Below, one piece after another: positions 1 to 7,703 of a stretch of DNA of 19,561 bases (position 1 is the stretch's first letter; each line of letters opens with the position of its first letter). The stretch covers positions 1 through 19,561 of the forward strand of contig UQIH01000030.1 of assembly GCA_900541145.1 (NCBI GenBank), read 5' to 3'. A program made the translations under genes and the position numbers. A model generated the notes under the pieces. It ran no database searches and was not told the origin of the DNA. It worked only from the letters and a program-made list of their open reading frames with translations. This DNA is from an uncultured Collinsella sp. (lineage in GTDB: Bacteria; Actinomycetota; Coriobacteriia; Coriobacteriales; Coriobacteriaceae).

Positions 1-3
1 GCT

Positions 4-20
4 GGGGGTGGGGGTGGGGG
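4..20. repeat. G-tract repeat at window edge
   Basis: Three runs of five G separated by single T lie at the very left edge and may continue outside the window. The other strand would be C-rich, compatible with a Pro-Thr/Pro-His coding repeat of a gene outside the window or with a simple repeat. No gene can be called here. Confidence 0.4.
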
Positions 21-43
21 CTATGTTCTGGCTTCCCGCCGGC

Positions 44-69
44 CGCCCGGGGCCTTTTGGCCCCGGGCG
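44..69 (-). terminator. Terminator-like hairpin after the adhesin gene
   Basis: An 11-bp GC-rich perfect stem (CGCCCGGGGCC at 44-54 with its complement at 59-69) closes on a TTTT loop and starts 13 nt after the adhesin stop codon. No U-tract follows on the minus strand, so it may act as a weak or factor-assisted terminator or as a 3' end stabiliser. The rest of 1-81 shows nothing else I can name. Confidence 0.6.
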
Positions 70-81
70 CTGCCAGCGTGC

Positions 82-3000
82 CTAGCGCTTACGGATACCC
101 CAGACCAGGGCTCCGACGCCGGCCATGGCGATGACAAATGCCATGAGCAGTGCGGCGGCCTGCTGGTCACCCGTAGTGGGCAGGAAGCCCTTGACCGTCT
201 TGACGATGTTCGTCACGGTCTTGGGCGTGCCGGGGTCGGGCGTCGGCGTAGGGGTCTCGGGCTTCTTGTACGTGTTGTTGAACACGATACCCTCGACGCT
301 CTTGTCGCCCTTGGTAAAGGCGACGTTCGCCTTGAGGCTGCCCTCGCCGTCGTCGACCACGTTGACGGTCGCGGTAAAGACGGACTTGTCATAGGTCATA
401 CCGGCCTCGTCGCCCTTGACCTCGCTGATGGTGTAGACGTACGTACCGGGCTCGTCGTACTCGAACTTGTCGAAGTTGATCTTGCCGTCGGCATCGTTGG
501 TGACGGTGGACTCGATGTCCTCGCCAACGAGCTTAAAGCTAAACTCGTCCTTCTTGAGCTCGCGTCCCTCGAGCACCTTGATGGCGCCGATGGAAACCTG
601 CGTGGGCATGGCGTGATACTTGTTAGTAAAGCCAGCCGACTCGGTGGTTCCCTCGAGCTTGTGCGTCGCGGTCAGCGTGCCGTCGCCGTTGTCGGAGACG
701 GTGGTCACGACGGTATAGGTCGCGCCGTCATAGGTGACGCCCTTGTACAGGCCGAGCGCGTTGGGGCAAGCCTCGCGCAGCGTGTACGTGTGCGTGCCGG
801 GCGCCTCATAGTGGATCGGGCTCAGCGTAACGGTGCCGTTGGCGTCGTTGGTGCCGCTAGCGACAACCACGCCGTCCTCGAGCAGATCAAACGTGAACTC
901 GCCGGCTGCAAGGTCGCGTCCGGTCAGACGCTTGACCGTCTTGACCTGATCGGTCACGGAAGAATCGGTGGGTGCCACGCTGTACGTGTTGGTGAACGTA
1001 AAGTCCGCACCGTCGCCGCCGTCGCGCTTGACGCTCAGATGTCCAGCGCCGTCATCGGTCACGGTGTAGGAGACCTTGCGCGTTACGTTAGCGTCGTTGG
1101 TCACGCCAGGGGCGCTACCGGACTCGGTCACCGTATAGGTAAAGGTGTGCGAGCGCGGAGCAGCGGGGGCCTCGGGCTTGGACTCGTCCTTGGTCTCGTC
1201 ACCGCTGGCGTCAGCGTCAACCTCGGCCTCGTCGGCGTTGGCTTCAGCGTCGCTCGATGCATCGCCAGAAGCATCGGTCGTCACGCCCAGGGCGCGGTTG
1301 AGGTCGTCGAGCGTAAAGTGGATCTTGCCAAAGTCCACGTTGCCGGCCGCGTCGTTGGTCACGGTTGTGTGCTCGGGCATCGGGGCGCCAGCCTCGTCGG
1401 CAGTCACGGTGAAGGTGAACTTGCCCGTGATATCGGCCGGGGTCAGGCCCTCGGCAGCCTGGAGCTTCTTGGTGCCAGCGAGCGCGGCATCAACGGCATC
1501 GGTGCCGTAGACGTTCTCGAACAAGGGCTCGATGCCACCGTAGTCGACCGTTGCCGTCAGGGTACCGTCACCGTTATCGACGACGATAACCTTAAAGCTA
1601 AAGCTCGGCTTCGCGGCGGTAATGCCCTTTGCTGCGAGCGGAGACGTGTACTCGAAGGCCGTGTAGTTGATGGTCCACGTAAGCCTGGCATCCGTGTCGG
1701 TACGGATGGCGCGGTTGGCGTTTACCAGGTCGGCGAGCATCTCGGTCGTGTAATGCAGAGCACCAAAACTCACTTGGCCGTTAACGTTGGTAACGCACGT
1801 ACCCTCGATGGCTTCCGTCTCGCCTGCATAGGCGATGCCGAAGTAGAACTCGCCATCGACCATCGGACGACCGGTCAGGGTCTTGGTGGCGACAATCTGT
1901 GCAGAAACGCCCGGGTTATCGGTCGATGCGCTATAGCTGTTTTTGAACGGGACCAGAGCGCTCTCAACCTTGTTCTCGCCGCTCTTGTGGATCGTCTCGT
2001 GCGTGCCCTCGGGACCGCCGGAGACGGTCGTCGTGGCGGTGAGCGTGCCGGCGGTGTCGTCGGCGATGGCGATCGTCACGGTGCGGACAGCGTCGTCGTA
2101 GGTGTAACCCGGCTGGCCGTCGTTCTTCTCGGCCACGGTGTACGTAAAGGTCTTGCCGGCATCAGCCTGCGTAAATTTGACCTCATGGCCCGCCAGAATG
2201 TCAATCTGGCCGACTGTTCCCTCTATCGTTGCGGGGGACTCAAAGTTGTTGGCCCCGGGCAGCAGACCAAGTGCGTTGGCCGAAGCCTCGTCGGCGGGCG
2301 TCACGGTAAAGCTAAACTGGCCCTCAGTCATGGGACGTCCGGAGAGGGTCTTGCTGAGCTTGAGGCCGCCGGCCGCGGCGTAATCGAGCTCAGTGCGGTA
2401 CGTGTTGGTGAAGCGGCCGCTTTCCTTCTTGGTGACGTTGGCGGTCAGCTTGCCCTCGCCGTTCTCGGTCACGGTCACTTCGGCGGTCGCGACATGTCCG
2501 TCATACGTCATGCCTGCCGCATTGCCCGCGTTCTCGCGGATCTCATACTTGTAGGTTCCGGCAGCCGTGTAGCGTATCTCGCCGAAGTTGATGGCGGCGA
2601 TGCCGTCCTTCGCGTCCTTCTTGCTCACGGTCACGGTTGCGGGGTCGGGCAGCGGGGCGTCCGTACCCTCGGCTGCGCTGATGGTAAAGCTGAACTTATC
2701 GGCGTCCGTCCAGTCGCGGCCGTCAATGGCCTTGCTCAGGCCAAAGTCGAGCTCAGTGTCGAGCGGGGTCACGCTGTAGGTGTTCTTGAACTCGGCGGGC
2801 TCGGCGCCCTTCAGGACATGCTCGGCCTTGAGAGTGCCGTCGCCGTTATCGGTGATGGTCGTCACGATGGTGAACTTGGCATCACTGTAGGTGACGCCCT
2901 TGCTGGTGGCTCCACCGTTGACCTCGCGCAGCGTGTAGGTGTGCTTGCCGGGCTTGTCGTACTTCACGGCGCCCATCGTGATCTTGCCATCGGCGGCGTT

Positions 3001-6000
3001 CTTGCCGGTGGCAACGACCTTGGCGTCCTTGCCCTCGCCCTCGACGAGCTCGAAGGAGAACTCGCCTTCCTTGAGATCGCGCCCGGTCAGGGACTTGGTC
3101 ACGGTAATCTGGTCGGTGACGCTGAACTCATCAGGATTCGGCTTGTAGGAATTCTTGAACTCAGCAGTCGTGGCATCCTTCAGCTCGTGCTTCGCCTCGA
3201 GCTTGCCCTTGCCGTTATCGGTGATCGTGGTCACGACGGTATAGGTCTTGTCGTCGTAGGTGATGCCGTTGCCTTCGGCACCCTTAACCTCGCGCAGGAT
3301 ATAGGTATGCTCGCCAGGCTTATCGTAGGTGATTTTGTCCATGACGATCTTGCCGTCGGCATCGTTCTTGCCGGTGACGACGACATCGTTACCCTCGACG
3401 AGCTCGAAGGAGAACTCGCCGTCCCTGAGGCCGCGCCCGGTCAGGACCTTGGTCGCGGTGATCTGGTCGGTGACACTGGAGCTCACGGGAGTCACGTTGT
3501 AGGCGTTCTCGAACGCCGCGGGCTCGTCGCCCTGCAGCTTGTGCTCAACCGCAAGCTTGCCATTGCCATCGTCGGTGACGGTAGTCACGATGGTGTACTC
3601 AGCGGTGCTGTAGGTAATACCGTTGTCGGCGTCGCCCTTGACCTCACGCAGCGCGTAGGTGTGCGTTCCGGCCTTGTCGTACTTCACGGTGCTCATCTTG
3701 ATGTTGCCGTCGGCATCGTTGGTGCCGGTGGCGACGACCTTGGCGCCCTCGCCCTCGACCAGCTCGAAGGAGAACTCGCCGGCCTTGAGATCGCGGCCGG
3801 TCAGGGACTTGGTCGCGATGATCTGGTCGGTGACGCTCGACTCGTTCGGGGCAGTGTTGTACTTGTTCTCAAAGCGTGCCGGCTCGGTGCCCTCGAGCGC
3901 ATGGGTCACCTTAAGCGTGCCGTCGCCGTTGTCGATGACGCTCGTCTTGATGGTGTAGCTCGTCTTATCGTACGTGATCCCGTTGCTCAGCCCCGCCTCG
4001 TTGGGGAGCTTCTCGCGCAGCGTGTAGGTGTGAGTGCCGGGCTTATCGTAAGTGATTTTGTCCATGACGATCTTGCCGTCGGCATCGTTCTTGCCGGTGA
4101 CGACGACATCGTTACCCTCGACGAGCTCGAAGGAGAACTCGCCGTCCCTGAGGTCGCGCCCGGTCAGGACCTTGGTCGCGGTGATCTGGTCCTCGACAGG
4201 CTTCACGCTATAGGTGTTCTTGAACTCGGTCTCGCCCGAGATCTTTTCAACATCAGCCTTAAGCCCACCCGTGGCCTTAACCGCCACGGTCACCTTGAAC
4301 GTGGCAACGTTCTCGCTGTAGGTGATGCCACCGGCGCCGCCCTTGACCTCGCGGACCTCATAGGTGTACTCGCCCGGCTTGTTGTAGGTGATCTCGCCGA
4401 AGTCGATAGCTGCCTTGCCCTTGTCTAGGTCAGCCTTGTGCACGATCGCGGTCGCGGGTGCGGGCATCGGGGCGTCATTCTCGGACGTCGCGGAGAGCTC
4501 AAACTTAAACTCGTCCGTATCCGTCCAATCGCGACCCTCAAGCACCTTGGTCAGGCCAAAGCTCGTCTTGGTATCCACCGTTGCCGGCGTCATATCAAAG
4601 CTGATCTTGCCGTTATTGCCCAGGTGAACGTCAACCTCCGTGGCGTTGTTGTTCCACTTGGGGTTGAGCACGTCGGCCGCGGTGCGGGTGGGGTTGTCAC
4701 CGCCCACACGCTCCTTGGTGGTATGCAATTCGTCAATAAAGGCCAGGCGCGCGGTTCCCTTGCTAAACGACAGGTTTCCGTTCGCGTCGCGCACGAAGGC
4801 GTCCTCAGAGCTCGCGGCGTCTCCGCCTTTAAACTTGATAACAGCGGTACGGGATTCGGCCTTACCGCCTGCACCCAGCGCCTCGAACTCATCCTTGTAG
4901 TAATAGATGCCCTCGGCAGCCAGCGAGCCCGTCGCAGGCGTTGTGCAGTTCTTATCCACATAAATGGGAGTCTGCTTCTGGAAATAGTAATAACGGTTGG
5001 AATCGGCGGGCTCAAAGTTCGCAATCGTATCGCCCAGCGTACCGCCATTCCACTTGTTCGCGTAGAAGTTAACAGTCTTGGAGCCGTTCTCCGCGGTGAT
5101 CGTATTGCTCTTGATGTAGTCCTTAAGCCCCACTACCTGCTCGGGTGTAAACAGGTTATCGAGCGCGTCTTTCTTAACACTCGAGGTGTAGTTCACCTGG
5201 ATGGGCTCAGTATCGTCGACCGTAAGAACGCCATCGGTAATCTTAAAGTGGCGCAGCGGAATCAGCGACGCGGGAATCTTGACCGTTACGATATCGCCGG
5301 TCTGGGGCTCGCCCTTTCCGGCATGCTGAACGGTGATAACCAAGTTCGCGGCGGCACCAGTAAATGTATAGGTATCGACATTGCCCTCGGCCTTCATTGC
5401 CGGGCCAGTAAACGTCTCGCCGTTGTACACGACAGACGTAAAGTTGTCGACCTGCATAAAGTCGCCCAGCTCGTCAGTAAACGTAATATAGCCAGACTTA
5501 TGCTCGCCATAACCGCCGTGAACTTCGGTCGGGTAACCGGCTTGGATAATGCTTCCCGAGATCTCTTCGAAGATTTTCTCGAGCTCAGAAGCGCTGGTTG
5601 CCGACTTGTAGTAATTGGCGTTTTCTGCGCGCGCACCAAAGTTGATGGTCCATTCGTCCCAGACAGAAATGCTGGATGAGGCGGCAGGATAGTTGCTCGA
5701 CACGGCATGCATGAACTTATTCTCTTTGCTTGTGCCATCAGCCGTGGGGATGGCACTGGGGTTTACGCCGCTAAAGATACCGATCGTATAAATGTCGGCA
5801 CCTTTATCCTTGATCTTCTTGGCGCTGTTGATAGCGTCATTGGCAACCTCGTTCTCGAATTCGTCCCAACTCGTGGGCGAGCCATCGGTGAAGAAGACGA
5901 CGACCTTCTTGGCGTCGGCGCGATCAGACGAAATGCCCTCAGCCAGTTGTAAGCCGTAATCGGCTCGCGTGGCGCCAGCGGGACTGATGGAGTCGATCGT

Positions 6001-6636
6001 ACTCTTAAGGCTCTCCGCGTCCTCGCCCTTGCAGAGCGTCAGCTTCTTCATGGTCTGCGAATAGTTGTAGCCGTATCTATCCTTACCGTTGCCGACATCA
6101 GTGGACTTTGTGCCCGCGAACTTAACGATGGCGACCTTGTGCTGCTTGGACTCATCTGCAATACCTTGGTTTTGCGTGGCGATGGTGTCAATAAAGCTAT
6201 TGGCGGCCTTCTTCAGCGCATCAATACGCTTGGTTCCGTCGTTTCCGCTCATGTCATCCTTCATCGAGCCAGAAGCATCCAACACCAGCACGATGTCGAG
6301 CGGCTTGCCGGAGACCGTCGTATCGGATGTCGAAGAGATAGCAGACAGCGTGGTCAGGAAATCAGAATCCCCGTTCTCGACTGCCTTGACCGTCTTATCA
6401 GTCCAGATTCGGCCGACGTTTTGAGTTGTTACTTCCTTGCCGTCATAGCCGCCGGCCCAGAACTTCCAGTAGTTGCTGGTATCGCGGTCGACGACCGTTT
6501 TTCCGGTCATGGCCGGTCCGTCCATTCCTGTGCTGGACCTGGCGTTGGCCTCGGGCAGCATGGCAAATGCTGCAGCCGGCAACACAAGCACTACGGCAAG
6601 TATCACCGCCAAGAGACCCCTCGTGTACTTACTCAT
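82..6636 (-). CDS. Giant LPXTG-anchored VWA adhesin with eleven FctA/Spy0128-type isopeptide domains
   Basis: This 2184-residue protein is a predicted cell-wall-anchored adhesin or pilus-tip protein. Residues 1 to about 32 form a signal peptide (hydrophobic LLAVILAVVLVLPAAAFA). A von Willebrand A domain covers about 112-365, with a MIDAS made of D120-x-S122-x-S124, T223 and D251. Residues about 370-690 are a beta-rich region I do not recognise. Eleven FctA/Cna-B-like domains then follow (nucleotides about 4570 down to 264). Each keeps a first-strand Lys (TK-L-GR), a Glu near YxLRE and a last-strand Asn (FKNTY-like), the triad expected for Lys-Asn isopeptide bonds. A Pro/Thr stalk, LPTTGD, a membrane helix and RKR end the protein. 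The ATG is preceded by AAGGGAG. No sortase or partner pilin is visible in the window. The fold assignment is solid; the ligand is unknown. Confidence 0.93.
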   Translation of the reverse strand: MSKYTRGLLAVILAVVLVLPAAAFAMLPEANARSSTGMDGPAMTGKTVVDRDTSNYWKFWAGGYDGKEVTTQNVGRIWTDKTVKAVENGDSDFLTTLSAISSTSDTTVSGKPLDIVLVLDASGSMKDDMSGNDGTKRIDALKKAANSFIDTIATQNQGIADESKQHKVAIVKFAGTKSTDVGNGKDRYGYNYSQTMKKLTLCKGEDAESLKSTIDSISPAGATRADYGLQLAEGISSDRADAKKVVVFFTDGSPTSWDEFENEVANDAINSAKKIKDKGADIYTIGIFSGVNPSAIPTADGTSKENKFMHAVSSNYPAASSSISVWDEWTINFGARAENANYYKSATSASELEKIFEEISGSIIQAGYPTEVHGGYGEHKSGYITFTDELGDFMQVDNFTSVVYNGETFTGPAMKAEGNVDTYTFTGAAANLVITVQHAGKGEPQTGDIVTVKIPASLIPLRHFKITDGVLTVDDTEPIQVNYTSSVKKDALDNLFTPEQVVGLKDYIKSNTITAENGSKTVNFYANKWNGGTLGDTIANFEPADSNRYYYFQKQTPIYVDKNCTTPATGSLAAEGIYYYKDEFEALGAGGKAESRTAVIKFKGGDAASSEDAFVRDANGNLSFSKGTARLAFIDELHTTKERVGGDNPTRTAADVLNPKWNNNATEVDVHLGNNGKISFDMTPATVDTKTSFGLTKVLEGRDWTDTDEFKFELSATSENDAPMPAPATAIVHKADLDKGKAAIDFGEITYNKPGEYTYEVREVKGGAGGITYSENVATFKVTVAVKATGGLKADVEKISGETEFKNTYSVKPVEDQITATKVLTGRDLRDGEFSFELVEGNDVVVTGKNDADGKIVMDKITYDKPGTHTYTLREKLPNEAGLSNGITYDKTSYTIKTSVIDNGDGTLKVTHALEGTEPARFENKYNTAPNESSVTDQIIATKSLTGRDLKAGEFSFELVEGEGAKVVATGTNDADGNIKMSTVKYDKAGTHTYALREVKGDADNGITYSTAEYTIVTTVTDDGNGKLAVEHKLQGDEPAAFENAYNVTPVSSSVTDQITATKVLTGRGLRDGEFSFELVEGNDVVVTGKNDADGKIVMDKITYDKPGEHTYILREVKGAEGNGITYDDKTYTVVTTITDNGKGKLEAKHELKDATTAEFKNSYKPNPDEFSVTDQITVTKSLTGRDLKEGEFSFELVEGEGKDAKVVATGKNAADGKITMGAVKYDKPGKHTYTLREVNGGATSKGVTYSDAKFTIVTTITDNGDGTLKAEHVLKGAEPAEFKNTYSVTPLDTELDFGLSKAIDGRDWTDADKFSFTISAAEGTDAPLPDPATVTVSKKDAKDGIAAINFGEIRYTAAGTYKYEIRENAGNAAGMTYDGHVATAEVTVTENGEGKLTANVTKKESGRFTNTYRTELDYAAAGGLKLSKTLSGRPMTEGQFSFTVTPADEASANALGLLPGANNFESPATIEGTVGQIDILAGHEVKFTQADAGKTFTYTVAEKNDGQPGYTYDDAVRTVTIAIADDTAGTLTATTTVSGGPEGTHETIHKSGENKVESALVPFKNSYSASTDNPGVSAQIVATKTLTGRPMVDGEFYFGIAYAGETEAIEGTCVTNVNGQVSFGALHYTTEMLADLVNANRAIRTDTDARLTWTINYTAFEYTSPLAAKGITAAKPSFSFKVIVVDNGDGTLTATVDYGGIEPLFENVYGTDAVDAALAGTKKLQAAEGLTPADITGKFTFTVTADEAGAPMPEHTTVTNDAAGNVDFGKIHFTLDDLNRALGVTTDASGDASSDAEANADEAEVDADASGDETKDESKPEAPAAPRSHTFTYTVTESGSAPGVTNDANVTRKVSYTVTDDGAGHLSVKRDGGDGADFTFTNTYSVAPTDSSVTDQVKTVKRLTGRDLAAGEFTFDLLEDGVVVASGTNDANGTVTLSPIHYEAPGTHTYTLREACPNALGLYKGVTYDGATYTVVTTVSDNGDGTLTATHKLEGTTESAGFTNKYHAMPTQVSIGAIKVLEGRELKKDEFSFKLVGEDIESTVTNDADGKINFDKFEYDEPGTYVYTISEVKGDEAGMTYDKSVFTATVNVVDDGEGSLKANVAFTKGDKSVEGIVFNNTYKKPETPTPTPDPGTPKTVTNIVKTVKGFLPTTGDQQAAALLMAFVIAMAGVGALVWGIRKR
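3329..3468 (-). repeat. Near-identical internal repeat, copy A, in the adhesin
   Basis: These 140 nt match 4052-4191 at 139 of 140 positions at a constant offset of 723 nt; the single difference (c at 3431, t at 4154) changes Gly to Asp. They encode the first half of one FctA-type domain. Neighbouring domains are far more diverged at DNA level. Confidence 0.9.
4052..4191 (-). repeat. Near-identical internal repeat, copy B, in the adhesin
   Basis: This is the partner of 3329-3468 with one mismatch in 140 nt. One intervening, more diverged domain separates the copies, which suggests recent gene conversion or a two-domain duplication. Confidence 0.9.
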
Positions 6637-6688
6637 CGCGTCTCCCTTCTCGCGGTCTCAGACCTTGCAACAGCCTAAAGTTACGAAA

Positions 6689-6768
6689 TGAGACACAATT
6701 TGGGCAGGTGACACATGTTCCAGATTCTGTTTTGGGCGTGAGACAAATGTCTCACCAAAGTTGAGACA
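6689..6768 (-). promoter_or_regulatory. TGAGACA operator-like array upstream of the adhesin
   Basis: TGAGACA occurs exactly at 6689-6695, 6739-6745 and 6762-6768, and inverted at 6748-6754. The central pair forms the palindrome GTGAGACA-AA-TGTCTCAC (6738-6755). A degenerate copy, TGACACA, is at 6709-6715. The array lies 50-130 bp upstream of the adhesin start codon, where a regulator could bind. No convincing -35/-10 pair for the adhesin could be picked. The regulator is unknown. Confidence 0.5.
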
Positions 6769-6781
6769 CGGCGTTTTCGCA

Positions 6782-6830
6782 GGAAAACGGGTGCGACTCG
6801 GAGCCATCAGGCCAAAATGACCCGTTTTCC
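6782..6830. repeat. 11-bp inverted repeat at the edge of tandem unit 1
   Basis: GGAAAACGGGT at 6782-6792 is perfectly complementary to ACCCGTTTTCC at 6820-6830, with a 27-nt loop. The right arm belongs to a conserved box shared with the second tandem unit. It could be an RNA stem or a protein-binding palindrome. Confidence 0.5.
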
Positions 6831-7010
6831 TCCGTCCCCGGGGAATCAATTGGTGGCGCTCGTCACAAAACTGGCCCATCTACTACGTTTGACCCGATAC
6901 CCCCGACCATACCCGCGTTTCATGAAAAATCGCAGGCGTTTTACCTGCGGTTTTTATTTCACATTACTTGCCATGGTTGAGGGTAGCGGCCTAAACGTAG
7001 TAGATGGGCC
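6809..7010. repeat. Tandem intergenic unit 1: conserved box plus long inverted repeat
   Basis: A 41-nt box (6809-6849) matches the box of unit 2 (7048-7088) at 34 of 41 positions. It is followed by an inverted repeat with perfect 18-nt arms, GGCCCATCTACTACGTTT at 6873-6890 and its complement at 6993-7010. Pairing continues inward with interruptions (TACCC/CCAT against ATGG/GGGTA). At the centre is a small hairpin, CGCAGG (6931-6936) with CCTGCG (6944-6949), flanked by A and T runs like a bidirectional terminator. It carries no credible gene and may be a MITE-like element or a structured RNA. Confidence 0.75.
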
Positions 7011-7047
7011 CATTTCGTGGTAGACGGGTCACGCGGCAGCCCTCGCA

Positions 7048-7267
7048 AGGCCAAAATAATCCGTTTCCCTCTGTCCACGGGAGATCAAGGGATGCTACGG
7101 ATATGGTGGTATTTCAAAACTATGCCGGTTTACTACGATAAAAATGAGGTCTCCAACCACGCGTGACTTTTTCGCAAAACCGCAAGCCGCCTACCTGCGG
7201 TTTTGATTTTGCCAAATGCGGTGTGGTTGGGGGTAGGCGATTTATCGTAGTAATCCGGCATAGTTTT
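7048..7267. repeat. Tandem intergenic unit 2: conserved box plus long inverted repeat
   Basis: This is the second unit, 239 bp from unit 1. Its 27-nt arms, 7116-7142 and 7241-7267, are complementary except at one position. The arms share only the core TACTACG with unit 1, yet each pairs with its own partner. A central hairpin, AAAACCGCA (7176-7184) with TGCGGTTTT (7196-7204), followed by GATTTT, again resembles a bidirectional terminator. The unit lies between the 3' end of the hydrogenase operon and the adhesin promoter region. Confidence 0.75.
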
Positions 7268-7299
7268 GTTCGCGACGGCTCCACCGCGCGTTTAAGCGC

Positions 7300-7333
7300 G
7301 GGGCCGGTGGGGCATTCTTGCCCCACCGGCCCC
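7300..7333 (-). terminator. Strong hairpin after the hydrogenase operon
   Basis: A perfect 15-bp stem (GGGGCCGGTGGGGCA at 7300-7314, complement at 7319-7333) closes on a TTCT loop and begins 21 nt after the echF stop codon. There is no U-tract immediately after it on the minus strand; the unit 2 hairpin further on may complete termination. Confidence 0.65.
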
Positions 7334-7354
7334 TATTCCAGCTCTATTCCAGCT

Positions 7355-7696
7355 CTATTCCGGTTTGGTTTCTACTGTGGGAGTCTTGTCCGCCGCAACC
7401 GGAGTACGGGCGGTGTCCATAGTCAGGCAGTGTTTGGGGCAGCTCTCGATGCACTCGCCGCATACCACGCAGGCATACGGGTCAATCGACCACGTTCCTC
7501 CCTTGCGATCGACCGCGAGCGCGCCCGCCGGGCAGCGGCGCGCGCACATGCCGCAGCAAATGCACACGTCCATGTCGTTAACGATGTGCCCACGCAGGCG
7601 CTCGGGTGCCGCGAGCTTCTCCTGCGGATAGCACACCGTTACCGGCTGCTTGACCATAGAACCCAAGGCCGTCTTGGCAAATGTCAGCAAACTCAT
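7355..7696 (-). CDS. echF: Ech-type hydrogenase ferredoxin subunit EchF (two 4Fe-4S)
   Basis: This 113-residue polyferredoxin is the last gene of the hydrogenase operon and would carry electrons between soluble ferredoxin and the small subunit on the cytoplasmic face. Two complete 4Fe-4S motifs are visible: C45-x2-C48-x2-C51-x3-C55-P and C76-x2-C79-x2-C82-x3-C86-P. The length and the terminal position match EchF/HycF/NuoI-like subunits, and the basic N-terminus fits peripheral membrane attachment. A gap of only 7 nt separates it from the large-subunit gene. The last 20 residues are a Pro/Thr/Lys tail without a domain. EchF rather than HycF is chosen because the whole operon follows the six-subunit Ech order. 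Confidence 0.85.
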   Translation of the reverse strand: MSLLTFAKTALGSMVKQPVTVCYPQEKLAAPERLRGHIVNDMDVCICCGMCARRCPAGALAVDRKGGTWSIDPYACVVCGECIESCPKHCLTMDTARTPVAADKTPTVETKPE

Positions 7697-7703
7697 GCCG
7701 CGC

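Noticed and set aside
4..20. G-quadruplex at the left edge
   Set aside because: Only three G-tracts are within the window, so a complete quadruplex cannot be claimed.
264..4570. Adhesin repeats as a CRISPR or tandem DNA repeat array
   Set aside because: The repeats are coding, 330-480 nt long and diverged at DNA level, with a protein-domain period.
613..5679. Very long plus-strand open frames (1271 and 413 codons) opposite the adhesin
   Set aside because: They mirror the repeat structure of the minus-strand gene, have no recognisable domains and run through its conserved motifs; GC-rich codon bias removes stops on the opposite strand.
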